Source: Rhizobium indicum (GTDB lineage Bacteria > Pseudomonadota > Alphaproteobacteria > Rhizobiales > Rhizobiaceae). Taken from it: DNA of 64,000 nt. Positions within the stretch are counted from its first letter, which is position 1; every line of letters begins with the position of its first letter. Shown here one piece after another: positions 37,828 through 44,740 of this stretch. The stretch spans positions 992,001 through 1,056,000 of the forward strand of contig NZ_CP054021.1 of assembly GCF_005862305.2 (NCBI RefSeq). The letters run 5' to 3'. The notes under the pieces were generated by a model that was not told where the DNA came from, searched no databases, and was given only the letters and a program-made list of their open reading frames with translations. The position numbers and the translations under genes were made by a program.

Positions 37828-38418
37828 ATGGCATCGCGTGCGTACAGCATTCCCAATCTTCTGACTTACGGCCGCATCCTCGCCGTACCGCTGATCGTTC
37901 TCTGCTTCTTCATCGAGGGCAGGCTGTCGATCAGCAATACGGCGCGTTGGGTGGCGCTGTGGATCTTCGTCATCGCCTCGCTCACCGATTTCCTCGACGG
38001 TTATCTCGCGCGCATCTGGAACCAGACGTCGAATATCGGCCGCATGCTCGATCCGATCGCCGACAAGCTGCTTGTCGCCTCGATCCTTCTTCTCGTCGCG
38101 GCCGACCAGACCATCGCCGGCTGGTCGATCTGGGCGGCGATCACCATTCTCTGCCGCGAGATCCTGGTGTCGGGGCTGCGCGAATATCTGGCGGCGCTGA
38201 AGGTCAGCGTACCGGTGACGCGGATCGCCAAGTGGAAGACGACGCTGCAGCTCGTCGCCATCGCCTTCCTGCTCGCCGGCCCGGCCGGCGACGAGATTTT
38301 CCCCTATACGACGCAGACGGGCATCGCGCTGCTGTGGATCGCGGCGCTGCTGACCATCTATACCGGCTACGACTATTTCCGCGCCGGGGTGAAACATATC
38401 GTGGATGACGAGGAATGA
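37828..38418 (+). CDS. pgsA: CDP-diacylglycerol-glycerol-3-phosphate 3-phosphatidyltransferase
   Basis: PgsA makes phosphatidylglycerol phosphate in the inner membrane. The 196-residue protein has the CDP-alcohol phosphotransferase motif D-x2-D-G-x2-A-R-x8-G-x3-D-x3-D in DFLDGYLARIWNQTSNIGRMLDPIADK (about residues 52-78) and four to five membrane segments. The N-terminus YSIPNLLTYGRILAVPLIV is typical of the family. Its last four bases overlap the moaD start, and uvrC lies upstream as in other rhizobia. Confidence 0.95.
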   Translation: MASRAYSIPNLLTYGRILAVPLIVLCFFIEGRLSISNTARWVALWIFVIASLTDFLDGYLARIWNQTSNIGRMLDPIADKLLVASILLLVAADQTIAGWSIWAAITILCREILVSGLREYLAALKVSVPVTRIAKWKTTLQLVAIAFLLAGPAGDEIFPYTTQTGIALLWIAALLTIYTGYDYFRAGVKHIVDDEE

Positions 38419-38669
38419 CGCGGCTTGTCTATTTCGCCTGGGTGCGGGAGCGCATCGGCAAGGGCGAGGAGGAGATCGACCTCCCCTCCTCCGTCGTCAC
38501 CGTTGCCGATCTGTTGAATCATTTGAAGACGCTGGGCGAAGAATATGAGACCGCACTTCAATATCCCGACGTGATCCGCGTGGCGCTCGACATGGAGCAT
38601 GTCGAGCATGACGAGCCGATATCAGGCGCGCGGGAAATCGGGATATTTCCGCCGATGACGGGGGGATGA
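38415..38669 (+). CDS. moaD: Molybdopterin synthase small subunit
   Basis: The 84-residue ubiquitin-like protein ends in the Gly-Gly tail (FPPMTGG) that carries the thiocarboxylate sulfur in molybdopterin synthesis. The beta-grasp segments VYFAWVRERIGKGEEEIDLP and VADLLNHLKTLG fit the family. It overlaps pgsA by 4 bases. The partner gene moaE lies 261 bases downstream, separated by a large palindromic element. The Moco made here would serve enzymes such as the oxidoreductase at 30-32 kb. Confidence 0.94.
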   Translation: MTRLVYFAWVRERIGKGEEEIDLPSSVVTVADLLNHLKTLGEEYETALQYPDVIRVALDMEHVEHDEPISGAREIGIFPPMTGG

Positions 38670-38695
38670 GGCGGTGATGGTGGTGCCGTGTCGCT

Positions 38696-38869
38696 ACCCC
38701 CCTCTGCCCTGCCGGGCATCTCCCCCACAAGGAGGGAGATTGGCTGGGAGTACGAACTTCCCCAAGCAATCAACGTCGCAGCCCGACAAAACTGTACATG
38801 GGCACGATGGTCAAGCCGCCCGTCATCTCCCTCCTTGTGGGGGAGATGACGGGCAGGGCAGAGGGGGGT
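38696..38869. repeat. Long GC-rich inverted-repeat element (MITE-like), copy 2
   Basis: The 45-bp arms (38696-38740 and 38825-38869) are reverse complements with two mismatches and enclose 84 bp. Arms and the first loop bases (TGGCTGGG, CTTCCCCAA) match the copy at 20276-20444. The element sits between moaD and moaE. Confidence 0.8.
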
Positions 38870-38930
38870 TGGCGCGGCACGCCCTCTCCATAGCCTCCGC
38901 TACGACATCAAAGCAGTTGGGGATGCTATC

Positions 38931-39392
38931 ATGACCATCACCCCCACCATCCGTGTCCAGCGTGAAGACTTCGACTTGCAAGCCGAGGTCGATCGCCTCT
39001 CCAAGGGCAAAGCCGGCATCGGCGCCGTCGTCACCTTTTCCGGCCTCTGCCGCGATGAAGGCGGGACACTTGCGGCACTCGAGCTCGAGCACTATCCCGG
39101 CATGGCGGAAGCGGAGATGCGGCGCATCGGCGATCTTGCCATTGCGCGTTTCGGACTTCTCGGCCTGACTGCCATCCACCGTTACGGAAAGATCGCAGCC
39201 GGCGAGAATATCGTGCTCGTCGTCGCAGCCGCACCGCACCGGCAGGCGGCGTTCGACGGCGCCAATTTCGTCATGGACTTCCTGAAGACGGCAGCCCCCT
39301 TCTGGAAGAAGGAGCACGCCAGGGATGGCGCCACCGGCGACTGGGTCGCGGCGAAAGACGCCGACGACGCAGCCCGCGACAAGTGGAAATAA
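38931..39392 (+). CDS. moaE: Molybdopterin synthase large (catalytic) subunit
   Basis: MoaE joins with MoaD to insert two sulfurs into precursor Z (cPMP). The 153-residue protein has the family segments GAVVTFSGLCRDEGG, LELEHYPGMAEAEM, IHRYGKIAAGENIVLVVAAAPHRQAAFDGANFVMDFLKTAAPFWKKEHARDG, including the conserved Arg-His and the catalytic lysines of FWKKE. ATG 38931 is the expected start. It follows the moaD gene with a palindromic element between them. Confidence 0.95.
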   Translation: MTITPTIRVQREDFDLQAEVDRLSKGKAGIGAVVTFSGLCRDEGGTLAALELEHYPGMAEAEMRRIGDLAIARFGLLGLTAIHRYGKIAAGENIVLVVAAAPHRQAAFDGANFVMDFLKTAAPFWKKEHARDGATGDWVAAKDADDAARDKWK

Positions 39393-39393
39393 G

Positions 39394-40290
39394 TTAGAGC
39401 ACGACGCGCTCCCTGCGGCTCATGACCAAGAGCAGGACGAGCAGCGAGAAGACGACCAGATCCCGCCAGACGAAGGGGCCGTAGGCGCCCCACATGGTTT
39501 CGACGACGGCAAGCCCGGCAGCGCCGCCCGCCGAGCGCAACGGATCGGAATAGCCGCCGACCGCCGCGATCAGCAGCACCTTCAGCCCGAACATCAGGCC
39601 GGCGCCGAAATCCATCGAGCCGTAATAGAAAGTCGCAAGGATGCCGCAGATGGTGGCGACGAGGGCTGCGGCCCCATAGGCGACGAGAAAGACGCGGTTG
39701 GCGCTGGTGCCGCAGAGTTCGGCTGCCAGCGGATCATCGGTAACGGCGCGCCAGACGCGGCCCCAGGCCGTGCGCCTGAGGATCAGCGTACCCAGGACGA
39801 CGATGGCGCACATCAGTGCCGTGTTGATCAACTGGATATGGGTGAGCGTCACCTTGAATGGGCCGTCGCTCCAGAAGACGACCGTGTCGTTCAGGAATGG
39901 CGGCAACCAGATGGCGCGGGTATTGGCGGCGAGCCTGGCGGTCTCCATGAGGACGATCATGATGCCGAGGGCAGCGACGATGACCGTATTCGGCGATTTG
40001 CTGACCAGCGGCAGCATGATCGAGCGGCCGATCCATAGGCCCGCCGCCAGCGAATAGACGATGGAAGTGCAGGCGCCGACGGCAAGGGCGGCCGGCAGCA
40101 CCAGCCAGAAGCGGTTGAAGGCGAGTTCGGTGAAGAGCAGCAGGATCTGGCCCGCGAAGGCAAAGATCGCCCCATAGGTGATGTCGGCCCGCTTCGTCAC
40201 GCCGAAGGCTACGGCATAACCGAAGGCAAGCGCGGCATAGAGGGCGGCCAGCGGAACCGCATTCGCCAGCTGCTGCAGAAGATAAGCCAT
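39394..40290 (-). CDS. LivH-type branched-chain amino-acid ABC permease, orphan
   Basis: The 298-residue protein has about eight membrane segments and the LivH family pattern: NAVPLAALYAALAFGYAVAFGVTKRADITYGAIFAFAG at the start, and GTLILRRTAWGRVWRAVTDDPLAAELCGTSANRV, the cytoplasmic EAA-like loop, at about residues 173-206. No LivM, LivF/G ATPase or binding protein gene lies near, so it must rely on distant partners or be a remnant. The ATG at 40290 has GGAG upstream; a GTG at 40299 is less likely. It is divergent from a CGNR regulator with a perfect palindrome between. Confidence 0.85.
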   Translation of the reverse strand: MAYLLQQLANAVPLAALYAALAFGYAVAFGVTKRADITYGAIFAFAGQILLLFTELAFNRFWLVLPAALAVGACTSIVYSLAAGLWIGRSIMLPLVSKSPNTVIVAALGIMIVLMETARLAANTRAIWLPPFLNDTVVFWSDGPFKVTLTHIQLINTALMCAIVVLGTLILRRTAWGRVWRAVTDDPLAAELCGTSANRVFLVAYGAAALVATICGILATFYYGSMDFGAGLMFGLKVLLIAAVGGYSDPLRSAGGAAGLAVVETMWGAYGPFVWRDLVVFSLLVLLLVMSRRERVVL

Positions 40291-40311
40291 TCCAGACACT
40301 CCGCGTCACCA

Positions 40312-40351
40312 AAATTATAACTGGTAAAACCTATTTCACCAGTTATAATTT
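40312..40351. promoter_or_regulatory. Perfect palindromic operator with mirrored -10 boxes
   Basis: The 14-bp arms AAATTATAACTGGT (40312-40325) and ACCAGTTATAATTT (40338-40351) are exact reverse complements with a 12-bp spacer. Each arm contains a TATAAT: plus strand at 40344-40349 and minus strand at 40319-40314. Both divergent promoters therefore lie inside the dyad. The plus-strand -10 would start transcription about at the ATG of the CGNR gene (40356), which suggests a leaderless mRNA. Confidence 0.7.
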
Positions 40352-40355
40352 CACC

Positions 40356-40901
40356 ATGAGCTTTTCCTGGACTCCTCACCGCTTTGCCGGCGGCGTGCTG
40401 GCACTCGATGTCGTCAACAGCGTCGTTCTGCGCCACGATGCAACGCGGCGGATCGACCGCTTCGCGGTCAGGGACCAGATGCGGAGCTTTCCGCGCGCCG
40501 CCGCCGAATTCTGCGCCGAGCGCGCCCTCTTCGGCGACATCGTGCCGGTGGCGGCGGAAAACGAGGCGGATTTCATCGCGCTGCGGGAAGTGATCGACCT
40601 CTATTTCCGCGAGCGTATACTGAATGGCGGCGACGACCAGTTGCTGGCCGGGTTGCTGGAAGCGTTGGCGAAGACATTGCGCGACGCAGGCCCCGACAGC
40701 CTGGCCGCGGCGACCGCCCATTCGGTGCTGCGGCTGATCGCCATGCCTGATCCGGAGCGCATGAAGATCTGCGGCAATTGCGGCTGGCTGTTCATCGACC
40801 GCAGCAAGAACAGAAGCCGGGCCTGGTGCGACATGGCGGTGTGCGGCAACCGCGCCAAGGCGAACCGTCACTATCGCCGCAAGAAGGAGGAGACGCCATG
40901 A
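40356..40901 (+). CDS. CGNR zinc-finger transcriptional regulator (ABATE domain)
   Basis: The 181-residue protein has an N-terminal ABATE ligand domain (about residues 8-125; it begins FAGGVLALDVVNSV) and a C-terminal CGNR zinc finger with C139, C142, C158 and C163 (CGNCGWLFIDRSKN ... CDMAVCGNR), followed by the basic AKANRHYRRKK. Such proteins act as DNA-binding regulators. The perfect dyad directly before its ATG suggests that it controls itself and the divergent permease. There is no Shine-Dalgarno sequence before the ATG. A lipoprotein gene overlaps its stop codon. Confidence 0.88.
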   Translation: MSFSWTPHRFAGGVLALDVVNSVVLRHDATRRIDRFAVRDQMRSFPRAAAEFCAERALFGDIVPVAAENEADFIALREVIDLYFRERILNGGDDQLLAGLLEALAKTLRDAGPDSLAAATAHSVLRLIAMPDPERMKICGNCGWLFIDRSKNRSRAWCDMAVCGNRAKANRHYRRKKEETP

Positions 40902-41401
40902 GAAAGCATTGGATCGTGATGGCGGTGGTGGCCGGGGTGATGCTGTCAGCCTGCCAGCGCCAGGCTGAAAACCTGGTTGAGGTCACCGGCCATCTCTTCG
41001 TCTTCAACTATCGGGTGGCGAGCGCCACCTATCTGCTGACGCTGAAGAAGACGGGGCCTATCCCCGACGGCTCCGTCATCATCGCCGAATTCGAAAATCC
41101 TGAAGGAGGCGATCCGCTGGTGCTGAACCAGAAGATCTATCCGATCGACGACAAGATCGCGCTGCAGAGCGAAAACCTGCACTGCGTGCGCAAGGACCGT
41201 CCCTATTCCGTGAGTGTCCGATTGGTCGACAAGGACGGCAAGGTGCTGCAGGAATTGAAGACGCAGTTCCGGTCCGACCTCGACCAGACCGTCCTGCCGA
41301 GCAAGCCGCTTGTCGTCGGCGCGCTTTATGAAAAGAACCCGGAGGTCTTCAAGCCTGACGGCAGCGTCGATTTCTCGAATACCGACAAATGCCCGGCATA
41401 G
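40898..41401 (+). CDS. Lipoprotein of unknown function
   Basis: The 167-residue protein has a lipoprotein signal peptide with lipobox LSAC (C19, in VMLSACQ). The mature part (EVTGHLFVFNYRVASATYLLTLKKTGPIPDGSVIIAEFENPEGG) is beta-rich, with an Ig-like feel, but I cannot assign a family. A Cys near residue 98 (LHCVRKD) and one at the C-terminus (DKCPA) may pair. It overlaps the CGNR regulator gene by 4 bases (ATGA), so the two are translated together. A terminator shared with ndk follows. Confidence 0.8.
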   Translation: MRKHWIVMAVVAGVMLSACQRQAENLVEVTGHLFVFNYRVASATYLLTLKKTGPIPDGSVIIAEFENPEGGDPLVLNQKIYPIDDKIALQSENLHCVRKDRPYSVSVRLVDKDGKVLQELKTQFRSDLDQTVLPSKPLVVGALYEKNPEVFKPDGSVDFSNTDKCPA

Positions 41402-41415
41402 AGAAATGCATGGAA

Positions 41416-41440
41416 AAAGCCGGAGCAAGGCCCCGGCTTT
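41416..41440. terminator. Terminator between the lipoprotein gene and ndk
   Basis: AAAGCCGG (41416-41423) pairs with CCGGCTTT (41433-41440). It lies between convergent genes and is A-rich on its left, so it best serves ndk on the minus strand. Confidence 0.65.
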
Positions 41441-41485
41441 CGAGAGTCAATTCAAGGCATTGCCGGCGAATGCCGAAGCGTGGCC

Positions 41486-41908
<423 letters not shown>

Positions 41909-41989
41909 AGTCAAATCCTCTGTTTTCTCGGGAAAAGTGGGCGGTCTTTACCCGCCCCAACGCCCGAAAACAAGAGGTAGGCGGCAATT

Positions 41990-42679
41990 TCACGCCGCTG
42001 TCACAGTCCTGCCGCAGCTTTGGTGAAGATCGAGGCAGCGTTCGAACCAGGCCATGACGGGATCGTCGGCGGCTAGCATGGCGAGACCGGCCGACACACG
42101 GAGCCATTGCAGCGCGCCGAAGACGATATAGTCGGCAAAGAGCGGCGTTTGCCCGCCGACGTAGGGTTGGAACTTCAGCATATGCCGCAACGGCTCGAGC
42201 TTGGCGCTGAAGGACGCCTTCTCCGCTTCGCTGTCGGCGGCAACCACTTCCAGCGGCTTGCCGAGCCGAGCCTCCCGGCTTTCGCGGAAATAGGCTTTGT
42301 CTTCCTCGTCGAGGTTCGCATGGATGTCGAGAAGGGCGATGCGCATGATCGCCGGATGGATGATCATCTGCGAATAGCCTTCCACCATCCGCGACAGCGC
42401 CTTGCCGCCCTCGCCGTTGAACAGCGACAGCCGCTCGGGATAGACCTCTTCCAGATAGAGGGCGATGTCGAAACTGTCGGGGATCAGCCGGCCGTTGTCG
42501 TCGAGAACGGGCACGATCGACGAGACACCGCCGCCGATCGCGCGGATGCGGGCATAAGTCGTCGGAATCTCCTCGAAATCGAGCCCCTTATGCGCCAGCG
42601 CCATCACCGCCTTCCAGCAATGGGGCGAAAAGAAGCGCCGCTCGTCGGCTCCGCAGAGGGAATAGAGGGCTCTGGTCAT
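41990..42679 (-). CDS. Glutathione S-transferase family protein
   Basis: The 229-residue protein has an N-terminal thioredoxin fold with FFSPHCWKAVMALAHKGLDFEEIP (a Ser-Pro-His-Cys active-site segment) and SIVPVLDDNGRLIPDSFDIALYLEEVYPE, where the Asp-Ser glutathione contact is present. The C-terminal helical domain includes YVGGQTPLFADYIVFGALQW. The beta-etherase-like and omega-like GST groups share this pattern; the substrate is unknown. AAAGGACTGTT precedes the ATG. Confidence 0.87.
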   Translation of the reverse strand: MTRALYSLCGADERRFFSPHCWKAVMALAHKGLDFEEIPTTYARIRAIGGGVSSIVPVLDDNGRLIPDSFDIALYLEEVYPERLSLFNGEGGKALSRMVEGYSQMIIHPAIMRIALLDIHANLDEEDKAYFRESREARLGKPLEVVAADSEAEKASFSAKLEPLRHMLKFQPYVGGQTPLFADYIVFGALQWLRVSAGLAMLAADDPVMAWFERCLDLHQSCGRTVTAA

Positions 42680-42818
42680 AACAGTCCTTTCGAGATCGCA
42701 GCTCCATGCATTCGACGACAGAAAGCGGCCGCGATCAAATCAGGAAATTTCATGGGCGCATCACTGCGATTTCCGGGAAAACGAGCTAGACTGCCGCGAC
42801 CAAACCGGGAGGGACGGA

Positions 42819-43328
42819 ATGCTCAGACATTACAGGATGTTCGCCGCCTATAATCGCTGGGCCAACACGCAAGTCTATGCAGCTGCGGCCGAACTTAGCG
42901 ATACAGAGTTCCGCAATGATTGCGGCGCCTTCTTCGGCTCGCTGCATCGCACGCTCAATCATCTGATCGTTGCCGACCGGATATGGATGAAGCGCTTCAC
43001 CGGCACCGGCGAAGCACCGACGACACTCGATGCCGTGCTCTTCGAAGATCGGGATACGCTTGCCGCCGCCCGCAAAGCCGAGGACGAGCGTATCATTGCC
43101 TGGACGGGCATGCTGGACGAGGCGGCGCTTGCCGCCAACTTCACCTATGTGACGGTGGTGCAGCCGGCCGAGATCACCCAGCCTCTGTCGTCAGCGCTCG
43201 CGCATTTCTTCAACCACCAGACCCATCATCGCGGCCAGTGCCACATGACGCTGACGGCGCTCGGCAAGCCGAGCCTCACGCTTGATCTCATCTACTTCCT
43301 GCGCAGCGAGGGCCGCGAATGGATGTGA
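42819..43328 (+). CDS. DinB-family protein
   Basis: The 169-residue four-helix protein has the metal-binding histidines of the DinB fold: HLIVADRIWMKRF (about residue 48) and HFFNHQTHHRGQCHMTL (about residues 130-142). Many DinB relatives are thiol-dependent transferases using mycothiol or bacillithiol, but the substrate in rhizobia is not known. A GGAGGGACGGA ribosome site precedes the ATG. Downstream lies a palindromic repeat. Confidence 0.88.
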   Translation: MLRHYRMFAAYNRWANTQVYAAAAELSDTEFRNDCGAFFGSLHRTLNHLIVADRIWMKRFTGTGEAPTTLDAVLFEDRDTLAAARKAEDERIIAWTGMLDEAALAANFTYVTVVQPAEITQPLSSALAHFFNHQTHHRGQCHMTLTALGKPSLTLDLIYFLRSEGREWM

Positions 43329-43351
43329 GGCCCGATCTAAGTTAAACGCTA

Positions 43352-43389
43352 GAACATGATGACCACTCACAATTTTCGGCATCATGTTC
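43352..43389. repeat. Palindromic repeat (GAACATGATG family)
   Basis: GAACATGATG (43352-43361) is the exact reverse complement of CATCATGTTC (43380-43389). The core has TTTTCGG on one side only, so this copy is degenerate compared with 3194-3240 and 46636-46685. Confidence 0.6.
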
Positions 43390-43526
43390 CGGCCATCAAG
43401 ACTGAATTAACCGCCTTTGCCGGTTCCACCCGCGAATCCCGGGCTTCCCGTTGAAAATTCAGCCTCTCTTAAAAGCTTGCGGGCATAGCGGATGTGAGAG
43501 ATGAGGCCGGGCTGCAAGGGATCGTC

Positions 43527-44582
43527 ATGCAGAATGCAAGCGCAAACGCAAACGCATTGGTGCCGCGCGAGGCTGCGCGCGCCGCGCCGATGGCGGATAT
43601 TCAGAAGATCGCCAAGCATATGGCGCGCCTCAACGTCGCGGCACTCCCGCGCAACTACGAGCTCTTTCACGAGGCGATCATCGGGCTCAATGCCGGGCTT
43701 GCGCAGGATATCGCGGCACTCGGGTCCCATCCGCAGCAGCCGATGCTCGACGAACTCGGCCTGAAATACCGCCTCGTCGGCCATTGCGGGCTGGCGGGCG
43801 AGACATCCCGAAACGAGGCGAGCCGGATGCTGCGCGACGTGGCGGAAAGGCTTGCCGAAGGGCTGAAGCACAAGAACGCCTTTGCGCGCGCCTGCGGCAC
43901 GATCCTGAAATCCGTGTCCGGCCATGACGATCAGAGCCTTGCCGCCTTCCTCAGCGAGATCGACTACCTCACTGCCTCGCTTTCGACCGTTCTTGCGGCG
44001 GAGATGGAAATCGGCGCGAAGCTGCTGGACGATATCAAGACGCTCGAAACGCTGGAGCGCGGCATTTCGGCGATGCAATCGGCCGCGATCGCCGACAGGA
44101 TCACCGGACTTCCAAACCGCATCGCACTGAACCGGACGATCGCCGATCTCTACAAGCGAGAAGAAGGTGCCGCCGGCAGCGCGCTGATCATGGTCGATAT
44201 CGACAATTTCACCGATCTCAACGACAAATACGGCACCCAGGCCGGCAACAAGCTCCTGAAGAAGCTCGCCGGCCTGTTCAGCAAGTCGGTCAAGAAAAAC
44301 GATTTCGTCGCCCGCACAGAGGCTGACGAATTCGCCCTGTTGTTTTCCAATGTCGGCATGCAGGATGCGATGACGATTGCCGAACGCCTGCGCGCCTCCG
44401 TTGAAGACAATCTGGTCTTTGCGACATCCGACAAGGCCGATCCCGGCAGGCTCACCATCTCGATCGGCGTGGCGCTCAGCACCGATGCGGCAACCCCGGG
44501 ACAATTGCAGGCCAATGCCCGCGTGGCGCTTCTCGCCGCGCAGTCGAACCCCCGACAACCGGTGCAGGCTTTCGGCCGCTGA
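43527..44582 (+). CDS. GGDEF-domain protein with altered signature motif
   Basis: The 351-residue protein has an uncharacterised helical N-terminal region (about residues 20-180, starting ADIQKIAKHMARLNVAALPRNYELFHEAI) and a GGDEF domain from about 190 (ADRITGLPNRIALNRTIADLY, ALIMVDIDNFTDLNDKYG). The signature loop reads RTEADEFALLF, with E265-A-D-E-F in place of GGDEF. The final SIGVAL motif is present. Losing both glycines may abolish diguanylate cyclase activity. ATG 43527 follows AAGGG; a GTG 33 bases upstream is a weaker alternative. Confidence 0.85.
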   Translation: MQNASANANALVPREAARAAPMADIQKIAKHMARLNVAALPRNYELFHEAIIGLNAGLAQDIAALGSHPQQPMLDELGLKYRLVGHCGLAGETSRNEASRMLRDVAERLAEGLKHKNAFARACGTILKSVSGHDDQSLAAFLSEIDYLTASLSTVLAAEMEIGAKLLDDIKTLETLERGISAMQSAAIADRITGLPNRIALNRTIADLYKREEGAAGSALIMVDIDNFTDLNDKYGTQAGNKLLKKLAGLFSKSVKKNDFVARTEADEFALLFSNVGMQDAMTIAERLRASVEDNLVFATSDKADPGRLTISIGVALSTDAATPGQLQANARVALLAAQSNPRQPVQAFGR

Positions 44583-44604
44583 GGCGGCGGACGAAGCAGT
44601 TTTG

Positions 44605-44727
44605 CCGCGGGACAAGCGCGCTTTGCCATGGGACCAGCAAGCTTGTCCCGGGGATAAGCAAGCTTGTCAGCGCACAAGCAAGCTTGGTGCGGGGATAAGC
44701 GCTCTTGCCTTGGCGAGCGCTTTCGGC
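44605..44727. repeat. Degenerate 20-21-bp tandem repeat
   Basis: Five to six head-to-tail units of alternating 21 and 20 bp: 44605-44625, 44626-44645, 44646-44666, 44667-44686, 44687-44707, and a decayed sixth. The core is GGATAAGCAAGCTTG, with the palindrome CAAGCTTG in the middle units. It fills the gap between the GGDEF-like gene and the ABC-F gene, ending about 13 bases before the latter's start codon. Confidence 0.75.
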
Positions 44728-44740
44728 CAAAACGCCGGCC

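Noticed and set aside
44605..44727. Tandem repeat as a CRISPR array
   Set aside because: Units of 20-21 bp are directly adjacent with no unique spacers, and no cas gene is present.
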